A DNA stretch of 64,000 nt from positions 2,172,501 through 2,236,500 of the forward strand of contig NC_065571.1 of NCBI RefSeq assembly GCF_937616625.2, written 5' to 3'. Positions 50,872-61,284 of this stretch are shown here, piece by piece. Made by a program: the position numbers and the translations under genes. This DNA comes from Mercurialis annua. Its lineage: Eukaryota; Streptophyta; Magnoliopsida; Malpighiales; Euphorbiaceae. Position 1 is the first letter of the stretch, and each line of letters opens with the position of its first letter. The notes under the pieces were generated by a model. It searched no databases. It was not told the DNA's origin and saw only the letters and a list, made by a program, of their open reading frames with translations.

Positions 50872-51122
50872 TTGAATGAAGAGGAATTTTTAGATAGAGT
50901 CAGTCCACCACATCATCCATCGACTAAACCTATCACATTATGACACGTTATTAAAATAATGGTACTATCGTAATATTACTATTCAAAAGTGTAAAAAAGT
51001 AATAAATAAAATTACGACAGTGCCACTATTTTAATGACGTGTCACAATGTGATAGGCTAGTTTACGGATGATGTGGTAGACTGAGTCTATCTAAGAATTT
51101 CTCTTGAATTAAATAGATACAA
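50872..51122. mobile_element. Foldback MITE (233 bp) just upstream of the polyketide synthase promoter
   Basis: The element at 50881-51113 has arms GAGGAATTTTTAGATAGAGT and the complement of ATAGACTGAGT-type right-end sequence (right end CTATCTAAGAATTTCTC). It is flanked by ttgaatgaa (50872-50880) and ttgaattaa (51114-51122), an 8-of-9 match, as in MULE-type insertions. It is related to the MITEs at 47168 and 48404. It ends about 120 bp before the TATA box of the polyketide synthase gene and contains GACGTGTC (51036-51043), an ACGT-core motif. Confidence 0.78.
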
Positions 51123-51235
51123 AAACTGAATAAAATAATTTTTAAAACTTATTTAGATATTTAAAGATTTGTATATATGCAACCAAGTTTAGTCTAGTTA
51201 GTAACATAAAGACTATTGATACCCTTTCTATCTTG

Positions 51236-51304
51236 TATATAAGATCCTCTCATCCCTTTCATATTTTAACTCATTTCTTTTAAAATTAATTTGGGATCAA
51301 TAAA
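51236..51304 (+). promoter_or_regulatory. TATA box and short leader of the polyketide synthase gene
   Basis: TATATAA at 51236-51242 lies 63 bases before the start codon. The leader between them is CT-rich and then A-rich (TCAATAAAATGG at the start). The spacing fits a plant core promoter. Confidence 0.6.
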
Positions 51305-53719
51305 ATGGTGTCTGTTGATGAATTTAGAAAAGCTAAAAGAGCTGAAGGTCCGGCAACAGTGTTGGCAATCGGCACGGCAACACCTTTAAACTACGTCGAT
51401 CAAACGACATATCCGGATTATTACTTCCGCATCACAAACAGTGAACATCAGACTCAACTCAAAGAAAAATTTCAGCGCATGTGTAAGACTCCATCACCAT
51501 TTCCTTTTGTGTTTTACTTTTTCATGCAAATTAAAACGACGGCGTTTCAGGTAAGCATAATTTACGAGATATATAATTTTTAAAATAAAACGATTTAGTA
51601 AATATGAAACTATATATTTTTTATTATAAAAGTTACAATAGCCAGTGACGGAACCGTAAATTTTATCGAGGGGTGAGAATTTTATTTGAACGAACGATTT
51701 GATGACATTCATTTTTTTTTAGATCAAACGGCATGTCGTTCAACTATTTTTTTTGCTAGAGGACAATTTATTTAAACAATTTTAAATATAAAAATTGTTT
51801 TGGTTCTTTCCTTAAACTAACTGTATCATAATTTTTTACGATTAATTCCATTAACTTAGGATTTATACGTTAGTTTTGTTGATTTAAAGTTTTATTGATC
51901 TAAAATTTACTTTTTTTTATTAGAGGTAGACTTATTCTAGGGTTAGTTGTTAGCGGGGGTTAGCGGGAGTTGGTATGCATTTTTTAAAGTTAAATCAGGC
52001 AAAGGTCCGAGGAGAATCGGGGGTTCAAACTCCCGACCTCCTGCAGTATAAGGACCTGGCCATTAGGCCAAGTCCTCGTCTGCATCTAAAATTTACTATA
52101 GCATTTAATAATATTTTTATGATGTTTAGATAGTTAAAATTAACTTTTTTATCAAATACACATTCACAACCGCTTTTGTTTTTCTTCTATTAATGGAGGG
52201 GCAAAACTCCTGCTTAGGTGGTTAAGACAAATTACATTTTCTGGTGAAGGAGAATCGGCCGATCCTCCTCGACCAGGGCGAAGGCACCCACAAACAAGTT
52301 GGTCAATTGACCACCTTTGTAAAAAAAAAATTAAAAATTTATAATGAATAATTTTTATTTATTTTTGATTAAGACACACAAATAGAAAGCTAATCCAATG
52401 GTTATTGACCATCTTATCACTTAATTTTATATTTTAATCTTATATATTTGTAAAATTAATTTCTTTGCCCTCCTTTATATTAATTTCTGACTTCGCCCCT
52501 GCAGCCCTGCCCCTATTAAATCCTCTGTCGGCGATATTCATTCACTTAAATTGATACCGTATCAAATTATTAGTGAAAACACAAATTGTTAAGTAAGATG
52601 TAACGATAATTATTATTATTTTTAATGATCTCTAATCAAAACTAATATTTAATAAGTACCACTAAAATATAAGATGATAGTAATGAGTTTGCATGGATGT
52701 TCTGATTATGTTGAAGGGTTTCAGGTGAGAAATCAATGATAAAGAAACGTCACATGCACTTGACAGAGGAGATGTTAAAAGAAAATCCAGACTTATGTGC
52801 ATACATGGCTCCTTCCTTAGATGTAAGGCAAGATATGGCTGTTGTTCACGTACCCAAACTTGGAAAAGAGGCTGCTCTTAAGGCCATTAAGGAATGGGCC
52901 CAGCCCAAATCCAAAATTACCCATTTAATCTTTTGCACCACAAGTGGTGTGGATATGCCCGGGGCCGATTATCAGCTCACTAAACTTTTGGGCCTTCGTC
53001 CGTCGGTTAAAAGGCTCATGATGTACCAACAAGGATGTCATGGTGGCGGCTTGGTGCTCCGCCTTGCCAAAGACCTGGCCGAAAATAACAAAGGGGCCCG
53101 TGTTCTCGTAGTTTGCTCTGAGATAACTGTCGTGACCTTTCGTGGGCCTAGTGAAAAACACATTGATGGGCTTGTGGGCCAGGCTTTGTTTGGCGATGGT
53201 GCGGCTGCTGTAATAGTGGGCTCGGATCCAATACCTAATGTTGAGAAGCCGTTGTTTGAAATAGTCCATACGGCCCAAACTATAGTTCCGAACAGCGAAG
53301 GGGCCATCGATGGGCATCTACGAGAAGCTGGGCTGACCTTTCATCTCATGAGAGATGTTCCTATGCTCATATCAGAGAATATTGAGAAGGGCCTTGTGGA
53401 GGCATTTCAACCCTTGGGCATTTCAGATTGGAACTCCATATTTTGGATTGTACATCCAGGTGGACCTGCAATTCTTGATCAATTAGAATATAAACTTGGG
53501 CTTGAGCCCAAAAAATTTCAGTCCAGTAGACAAATGCTTGCTGAGTATGGAAATATGTCAAGTGCCAGTGTATTGTTTGTTATGGATCACATGAGAAAAA
53601 AGTCAGTCGAAGATGGGCTTAAATCGACTGGAGAAGGCTTAGAATGGGGGGTACTTTTGGGGTTTGGGCCTGGGCTTACTGTTGAGACAGTAGTGCTCCA
53701 CAGTGTGCTTATTGGCTGA
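51305..53719 (+). CDS. Chalcone-synthase-like type III polyketide synthase
   Basis: Two exons, 51305-51482 and 52725-53719, 390 residues, the standard CHS length. The intron splits the codon of Cys60 (T/GT), the conserved CHS-family intron position. Such enzymes extend a CoA starter with malonyl-CoA and cyclise the chain, mainly in the cytosol for flavonoid or related phenolic synthesis. The catalytic triad is intact: Cys164, His303 (IVHPGG) and Asn336 (YGNMSS). Thr132, Ser133, Met137, Thr194, Thr197, Phe215, Gly256, Phe265, Ser338 and the GFGPG loop match chalcone synthase. The stretch after the nucleophile is unusual: [10 protein letters not shown] instead of the usual GCFAGGTVLR, so residue 165 is His, 166 Gly and 169 Leu. 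It could be a chalcone synthase or a divergent relative such as valerophenone synthase; the product cannot be deduced. Confidence 0.95.
51898..52097 (-). mobile_element. tRNA-derived SINE in the polyketide synthase intron
   Basis: The element at 51912-52083 (172 bp, minus strand) is flanked by a perfect 14-bp duplication, atctaaaatttact, at 51898-51911 and 52084-52097. On the minus strand it begins with GAGGACTTGGCCTAATGG, containing an A-box (TGGCCTAATGG). A B-box-like GGGAGTTTGAACCCC follows, and it ends in an A-rich tail. This is the architecture of a SINE whose internal Pol III promoter derives from a tRNA. It is not a functional tRNA, since the cloverleaf cannot be completed. Confidence 0.85.
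52196..52335 (+). mobile_element. Possible second SINE-like insertion
   Basis: It has an A-box-like TGCTTAGGTGGTTAAG near its left end, then GC-richer sequence, then an A-rich tail (TTTGTAAAAAAAAAATT). No clear B-box or flanking duplication was seen. Confidence 0.3.
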
Positions 53720-55130
53720 TTAGTCATGCTGACTTGTCGATAAGTCAATATTACTTAGTTGTATTTCTTTCTTTTCTTAATTGATTTTCTTAATTTCTTC
53801 AATTTCAATTCTACGTTCCTTTTGGTGCTTGTTTTCACTATGTGGATACTATTAAAAATAATAGATATTGTGAAAATAAAGTTTTTAATCTTTTGTTTGT
53901 AGAGAAAAAAATACACTTGGTCTTATTTTAATTAGGCATAAGAACATTGCATATGCGAATTTTATCGTGAATTATATAATTAAGAATAATTTATCTATGT
54001 TTTATATTCATTATAAAAATATAAAAAAAAACAAATAGATGAACGTAGTTGTATAGATATTTGAATTTGAGATCTGAATAAGTTTAAGTAGAGTAAATAT
54101 AATAATGAGATTTTTGAGGGGCATATGAAACAAAAATTTGAAAAATAATAATGAAAAATCACATGAAGAATGAAAGGAGAGAAAAATATGGAAACTGCAA
54201 AAAGTAAAAAAAATAAAAATTGTTCTATTTTGAAAGTCTCATTGTTATTTTTCACACATATTAAAACAAACTAAAAACATATAAATTATGTTTGGTTTAT
54301 AAAATGAAATAGTATAGATTAGAATAGCTATTCCATAAGTAATGAAATAACCATTTTTTAATTTTTGAGAGTAGTATTTATTTTACAAAATCATAAAATA
54401 ATAATTACATGGAATATCTTTAAACCAAAGCAAAAAAATTTATTTTATAAGAGATAACTATTCAATTACGCACTTATTTTATGAATCAAATATGACCATA
54501 GTAATATTTTCTTTATCTTTATTAATTATACTTTGAAATTATGCATGTTATTAATGACCTTGTAAATGAGTTTTGCTATTAACGTAACAAAAATTGTAAA
54601 AATGAGAAATTATGCTAAAAACTTTAATGCGATTTTTAAATAGAATATAAAAAAAAGGATAATAGAATTTTTTAAATGGAACGGAGGAAGTACTATTTAA
54701 GATGAGAAAGATAAAAAAAATCTAAAATCATAGGCATAAAAGTCATTAGCCTTGGCCACAGTTTTGGAACGAGTGTTTATACCATTCATTGGTTGTGCCA
54801 TGTCATATTTACAAAAAGTCAATGAACATTTGCGATAGAAAATCTTTTAGTTATTACTTAATTTTGTTAGTATCAATTTTTCCACATGACTAATGCATCA
54901 TTGATTTGTTGCGCAAAAGGACATGGCGTAACAATTACGTGCAATAATTTTTCTTTTGGAACTAGTAGCTCCGGTTTGGGACATGGTTCTATCTTAACTA
55001 GAAAATGTTGGTTCCGGCTGGTTTGATTAAATGAAAAAGTAAAAGTTATTTTTTAAAAAAAAATTATTTAAAAATAAGTTAAATTAAGTATAATCTTTTA
55101 AAATAATTATAAAGAAAAAGGATTTGAATG
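53720..55130. other. 3' flank of the polyketide synthase gene and AT-rich intergenic sequence
   Basis: No gene, RNA or repeat boundary recognised. The open frames here are short and of AT-rich composition. Confidence 0.4.
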
Positions 55131-56660
55131 CATTTTTCCTACCAAATTTAAATTGCTTAGTTATTTTTTTGAACAGGGTGGTGCACCGAACCAATTTAAC
55201 TAAAAAAATTGAACCGCATTAAATCAAAAATAGTGGATTTAATTTATAAATTAGAGATATGTTAAACCTCAATTTGGTTTGGTTTTAAATTTAAAAAAAG
55301 TAAAAAAAATGAATTATATTTTAAAGTGTATAATACATTACAATCTGACTTGGATTTGTTTAAAAAATTAAAATTTAATATTTTTATGTTTTAATTTTTT
55401 AATTTTTTTTAATTTTTATCTTTAAAATTCAAAAGAATAACAATTATTTTTTTATTTCGATTAAACCGGGCCGAAATTTATCTCGAATTTTTTTGTTGTT
55501 TTTAATTTGTAAAATAACCAAACGACTTGGACATTTACACTTCTGCACCAAATCGAAAAACCGAATGCACAATTCAAATTTTGACAAAAAAATTGAATTG
55601 AAAGTAAGCGAATAAAAAATGATAAATATTTATAAAAAATGTTTTGTAAAAATAAAAATTAATGTCTCAATTGGCCGAATAATTATACAACGCAACGGTT
55701 GCGCCACGTCATTCGTGTAATAAACCAATGAAGTGTTAGCCATGTGCAAATGTTTTATGATAAAAAAAGAAAAAAAAGATTCCCTCTTGCAAATGTTTAT
55801 TAACTTGTTGTAACAATGACGTGGCACATCTGTTGTGTGGGATAAACACTTCGCCATTTCGTATCCACATATTTGTGAAATTTCATGATAGGGAATGGGT
55901 CATAGGCTAGAGGAAGAGGGTTAGGTTGGGAAGTGTCATAGAAGTTACTAGGGAGCTTATGGGTAGGGATGGGTCTTATGCAGCAGAAAATTCAGATTTT
56001 TTTCAAATAAGAAAAATAATAAAAGGAAAATATTAAAATTAATATTCATAATTTTTCATAATCGAATGCACTATTAAAATAATTTTTTAAATAAATATAC
56101 TGACATTTAAAATTTCGTCATTAATTAAATTATGTAATTACATTTTCACAAATTTCATAGCAGAAAATAATCAATCCACAATTTCAGTTGAAATTGATAA
56201 AATAAAGTTAGGGTTGTAACTCTATATATCAAAATATTGTATACACAATTATTCTTGTTGTGATAGTCAACTTCACAATAAAAGAATTAGTTTCATGCCA
56301 ATTCTTTATTTATTCACTAAATTTTACATCAATGATATAAATTTTTAAGTTGATTTTTGAAAGAGAGAAGTTTCACATCATAAAAATTATAAAAGCTTGA
56401 ATTTTTAAATGCAGTGCATTCTGTATGTGAGTATGTTCCATATCAGAATTCACTCAGAAATTGTAAAATTAATTTAATTACGTTTAGATTATATTAATTA
56501 AATTAAAAGTTAAAAAAACTCAAGTAAGACTAATAGATCTAATCCTAGATTAAACCAATCACAAAAGGTGAAAATGAAAAACACAAGCTTTTAAAGTTTG
56601 TTTTCGTTTGATAATTCAATTGTAGAGAATACGATACTAAAATTAGAATAATTTTTAACA
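55131..56660. other. AT-rich intergenic sequence with MITE remnants
   Basis: 55175-55590 has GGTGGTGCACCGAACC and AACCGGGCCG motifs, like decayed hAT MITEs. 55665-55860 contains an imperfect inverted pair (TGGCCGAATAATTATACAACG.. / ..GTGGCACATCTGTTGTGTGG), another possible foldback remnant. No gene recognised. Confidence 0.35.
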
Positions 56661-57368
56661 AGGAAAATTAGAGGTGGCCATGGGCCGGGTCAGTCCGTGA
56701 ACCGGCCCGGTCAAACCCGGTTCGGAACCGGTCAAACCCGGAACCGGACTAAAACCGGCCCGGAACCGTACAAAGAGCGGTTCCAGACCGGTTCCAGATT
56801 CGTTGAACCGTGAACCGGCGGTTCCGGGTCGAAACCGACGGTTAAAGGGTCGAACCCGTTGATAAAAAAATATATATTATATATTTAAAATGTAGTATAT
56901 TATATCTTTGTTATATAATATATTTACTTTTGCAATAAAATATATGTTATATTTGTTTTAGTTGACTTAGATCTACCAAATGATAAGAATGCCTCTGAGA
57001 TTCAATCATAAACCAATTTTTAGAACCCCGAGAGGGAGGCCTCGGCCTGGTAAGGGGAGAGTGGCCGAGTGAATTTTTGGTTAATTTTTTAATTTTTTAA
57101 AAAAATTCTTTATTTTCTTGTAATATTATTTCTGTGAGTTATTTTATTGTTAAATTGTATTTTTTTAGTAATTAAATTTTAATTTTTTTTTAATTTTTTT
57201 TCTAAAACGTCCTAAACCGGAACCGGAACCGGAACCGTCCGGTTCCGAACCGTCATGGAACCGTCTCTCAGGCGGTTCCGGGCCGGTTCCACTTTTTCTT
57301 GAACCGTGACCCGGCGGTTATGAACCGGAACCGTCGGGTTATAAACCGTGGCCACCTCTAAGGAAAAT
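56661..57368. mobile_element. hAT-type MITE (692 bp), perfect target duplication
   Basis: The element at 56669-57360 begins TAGAGGTGGCCATGGGCC and ends GTGGCCACCTCTA. It is flanked by a perfect 8-bp duplication, aggaaaat, at 56661-56668 and 57361-57368. The sub-terminal 150-200 bp are GC-rich and built from repeated GGAACCGG/CCGGTTCC units in opposite orientation at the two ends, as in hAT elements with sub-terminal transposase-binding repeats. The AT-rich centre has no transposase. Confidence 0.92.
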
Positions 57369-58950
57369 ACAGTCTAATGGAGTTCATTTTCTGATGTTTA
57401 TAAATGTTAACTAAATAAATTAAATAATGACTAGTAATTAGAGTTTTTCTTGGGCTAGTGTGATTGCGTTTTTTTATTCGGATATCAACAAAACTAAAAT
57501 GAGTAATGCTACATAATCCAACATGTTTAACCTATTTTTTTATACCGCCTGATGTGGCAATTAAAAAATTGGATTGATTAATTTTGTTTTTTGAGATATA
57601 AACCTTTAGTTGGAAATTAGACAAATGAAACCTTATCACATAAGATGGGTTAAAGAAGTTGGATTACAAATGTGTGTTATAAAGCATTTTCCAACTAGCA
57701 TATGTATTTTAATCATATGGCTTAAATCTTTTGGAAACAATGATCAAATTTAATAATTAATGTTTTTTTAGAAAACGTTTAATTAATGTTTTAATCAACA
57801 ATCAAATACATAATAAATTAATGACATATGTCTAGATCCAAGAATGATGGACAACCATCTAATATCTATATTCCATCTTCTAAAACTGGAGTTAGAAACT
57901 CTGAATATTATACAGTTTTTCGTGCGAATTGTGGCTATACATAAGTTAAATTTTTCGTTTATTGAACGCAAAACTAGCTGTCCAAATTGCATATACAGTT
58001 TATTTGTTGTAGCCTTTTATTATAAGTTGTATGATATATATTGCTAATGGGTCTGGTATATAAATGGGCATATACATTATCATTTCAATTTAAGTTTTTT
58101 TTTTAACTCTTATGTCTCATTAAAGACACATCCCTTTACTATGCTTAAAAAAAAGACCCATATCCTTTATTCATTTGTCATAAGTTTTTTCTCTCTTCGA
58201 ACAACTAACTTAGCAGAGGCAAAAGATTGCTTCAATTCTTTTACACAAATTTCATAAATTATTGTTGTGGTAGTTGTGCATTAAATTTCTTGTTGTATTA
58301 ATTTTGACGCGACATGTTGAATTGGACAATAAAATTAACAATTATAGTTGCCCTCCATATCCATGCGCAAGGTAGATTGACATGCACAAAAAAAAAATTC
58401 AAGAATCAAAATGTATCTTTAACCACCGTGGATCACGGACAGCCTTTCCTTTTGTGTCGCCTTTGCGTTATCTTTTTTTACTCACTTCCCGAAGAGAAAA
58501 AAATGTATTCATTCGCAATTCAACTAGTCCTGCCATATAACTATTAATTGGTTAGCATTACTGAGCTTCGTACACAGTTCCCCGTCCTGAGGTTATTTTT
58601 CTCTATCTATATCATTATCTTTGCATATTGTTTCCATTCTCACATTTTTTGTTTTTGCAGGTTTTCACATCAGCATACAAATATTTTATATAAGGTAATA
58701 CAATTTTAAATTATCAATCAATACACATATAAATGCATTTGTGTTCCTAACAAAGTCTGTCAGATGCTTATTGAGAACATCTAAGCATCTACACATATTA
58801 AGCATATGTAATACCCATTAATTGATTGTGTCTGTTAGTGTATTAATAAATAACTATATATTTAAATGTATATTTATTCACTAATATGAATATGCGTTTG
58901 ATTCGCCTTTCGAATTTCGTGACCAGAACTATCCAGTTGGGTAATTTTGT
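57369..58950. other. Intergenic sequence, includes dispersed repeat copy 2
   Basis: Mostly AT-rich with no recognised gene. It contains at about 57535-57700 the second copy of the repeat described at 14244-14400. Confidence 0.4.
57535..57700. repeat. Dispersed repeat, copy 2 (related to 14244-14400)
   Basis: It shares CCTGATGTGGCAATTAAA, TTGTTTTTTGAGATATAAAC and CACATAAGATGGGTTAAA with the earlier copy, in the same order and at similar spacing. The outer edges (TAATGCTACATAATCC at the left; TGGATTACAAATGTGTGTTATAAAGC at the right) may be terminal repeats. Confidence 0.5.
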
Positions 58951-58957
58951 TACTTAG

Positions 58958-59191
58958 ATGCCGCAACTTATCGTGACGTTTGACTACTTACTTATGTCAA
59001 CGCTATCTCATTTGCAATGTCCGCGATATTTTTATAGAGTAACTAACCAGGCTGGAACATTCCTATGGGGTGCCACAATGATTTTAACATTTACAGACTG
59101 TGGTATGGGTTTAACTAACGCAAAATTCAATGGACAAAGCAATATTTCCGAAGACGATGCCAAAAATAATGGCTGCCCAATGCGGACTTGA
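58958..59191 (+). pseudogene. Possible multicopper-oxidase-like gene fragment
   Basis: The 77-codon frame contains QCPRYFYRVTNQAGTFLWGA, which faintly resembles the laccase/ascorbate-oxidase stretch that leads to a copper-binding HxH (QCP..YRF..TGQEGTLWWHAH). The histidines are absent here (LWGATM) and the rest does not match. If real it is a dead fragment; it may be chance. Confidence 0.2.
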
Positions 59192-60114
59192 ATTTTAAAA
59201 AGACAAGTTTGATGTTCAAATAAATTATTACCCACACACATCGGTTGGAAGTTTTAACTAAATTCATAGAAACTATTCTCAAACATTGTGGTGGATACGA
59301 TATGTTGTACATAGGGGTAATGGTTAAGTGCAAGGCCACAAGGCAAAAATCTGAAAGGCTTAAAACATAATTATTACAGGTTGATATTTTCTTTGCTTTG
59401 GAGTATTTTAAGGGCGTATGGATAATCTTTGTCGTATATTGTTTATATTTGTTTGTTTGTATACTATGTTCGTGTTATATTAGTGAATTCTTTTTCCTAT
59501 TAATTTGTTATTTAAATAATTGTCAAATGTCTGACTGCTATATATCACGGCACATAGTAGCGTATTACTATCAATTATAAAACCAATTACGATATTAATA
59601 CTTTTAGTTCTACATTGTATTTAGCTTTTAGTTGGATGTATTGCAGTTTTTACCAGTCTGAGCATTTTCATCTGAATTTTTGCCAAAGCTGCAGGTTTTT
59701 TGCTGGACTCTATACACTTTGCTGAGTTAGCGGACTATTAAAAAAAACCAGCGAGTTAATTTAATAATTGTACTGCATGACATTAATTTTTTAATCATTC
59801 AGTATTACCTATAAATTATGTTAGCCCTTTAAGTTCGTAAAAAATGAATTGTTCGTAAGGGGATTTTAAAACATAATTTTTGAAAAAAAAAACTTTTAGA
59901 ACAGAATGTTAAGATGTTTACCAAGGTTTAATAAAAAACAAAATGGAGCGGCTTTATAGCAACATTGTTACTTTCTTCAGCTAAGCGTGGGCAAACATAA
60001 CATTCAGTTGACAATGATACAGCACGTAAATATAGTGGTTAAAACGTACCTGAACTCTCTATTACTCGGCACTTGGTTCTGGATCGCCGTACCCGTGTTG
60101 ACCCACCACGACAC
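59192..60114. other. AT-rich intergenic sequence
   Basis: No supported gene. The stretch before 60115 is slightly GC-richer (ACCCGTGTTGACCCACCACG) and is the insertion site of the LTR that follows. Confidence 0.4.
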
Positions 60115-60712
60115 GAGATTGTAATACCCCAAAATATTTAAGTATTTAATTGGACCACGTGTCCAGTTCTGATTCGCCAGGATGGCGATATCGGAAAATA
60201 ATTTCTAAGAAATTAAAGTAATTATACGGAATTTAATGTCATATTACAATTCTAAAGTTGGAATTTGAATTGAAAGGAAAAATGTCAAGAAAAGTCCCAA
60301 ACTAGAGTTCAGGGACTAAAGTGGTAATTTAACCAGTCAAGTCCCGAAAAGGGTAATTATTTCGCCAAGGTCCGCGAAATGTTTTATAGTAATAGTGGTA
60401 AAAGTTTCGGGTCAATCGGAGACCTTTTAAAATTTGGACGCGGATGCGTTTGGGCTAAATCGCAATTTTTAAAAAGTTCAAGGACCAAATTGTAAATTAG
60501 CCAGTTGAGCTTCGAGAATAGCAATTAGAAGATTATTGATGGAAAAATAATAATTTTGGGTTAGTATTATTTATTAGATATAAATAATACGTATACAAAT
60601 TGGTTAAAAGGTAAATTGATTAAGCGAAGGACTAAATTGAACAAAAGAAAAGTTCAAAGGATAAATTGTAATAAAGGAAGAAAAGAAAGATCAAAACTAA
60701 CCTTTAGCCATG

Positions 60713-60747
<35 letters not shown>
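60713..60747. repeat. (TA)n tract inside the LTR
   Basis: About 17 TA units. It may serve as, or have expanded from, the LTR's TATA box. Confidence 0.9.
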
Positions 60748-60749
<2 letters not shown>

Positions 60750-61133
60750 AAAATGATTATGATTAAGGATCAGAAGAAGGATCCAGAAATCATTCGTTCT
60801 TACCGATCAAAACATCGTCACTCCGCCGTATCTCCGTCCGGCGTCCGTTTCGGACGATTTTCGCGTCGATCTCTTCGGAATTCAAGCCTCTACCTATCCC
60901 AAGCATCAAAACAAGGTTAGTTACACGTTTTTACCACGAAAAATGAAGAATAGGGGGCTGTTTTTCCGTGTATATCTTTTATCTATATGGAATTCGACGT
61001 TTTGAGGCGTTTATGGTTGATTCCGGAGTGATTAAAGTGTTTATAACATGTTTAAATGAATTGGATATGAATTTGTATAAGTTTTGAGGGATTTGGAGCC
61101 TCGGAAACGGTCCAGAGACGTCAAAAACGTCGT

Positions 61134-61284
61134 GGGCACGACGTGCACCACAAGGGTGCACGACGTGCACCACAAGGGTGCACGACGTGCACCACCAGGG
61201 GTGCACGACGTGCACAAGGAAGGGCACGACGTGCCCTTCATGAAAAATGAGGGGCACGACGTGCCAAGCTAGCACGACGTGCCC
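61134..61284. repeat. GCACGACGTGC minisatellite inside the LTR
   Basis: About seven copies of GCACGACGTGC, an 11-base near-palindrome, recur at intervals of 20-30 bases. The first units are an almost perfect 24-bp tandem repeat (ACCACAAGGGTGCACGACGTGC). Open frames on both strands give Ala/Arg/Cys/Thr/Val/His-rich repeats and are not genes. Confidence 0.9.

Larger units (their letters stand above)
51642..52505. mobile_element. Candidate hAT-type element in the polyketide synthase intron
   Basis: The left end, CAGTGACGGAACC (near 51642), and the complement of the right end, CAGGGGCGAAGTCAG (near 52490), resemble the CAGTGGCGGA..CCAG termini of some hAT elements. No matching 8-bp duplication was found, and the SINE lies inside. 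This is only a suggestion. Confidence 0.3.

Noticed and set aside
51912..52083. Functional tRNA gene
   Set aside because: A- and B-box-like motifs are present, but the anticodon arm and acceptor stem do not form. The flanking duplication and A-tail identify a SINE.
52925..53561. Minus-strand frames of 64-130 codons across polyketide synthase exon 2
   Set aside because: Antisense shadows of a clearly coding exon.
61041..61275. Cys/His/Val-rich frames on both strands
   Set aside because: They are translations of the GCACGACGTGC minisatellite inside an LTR.
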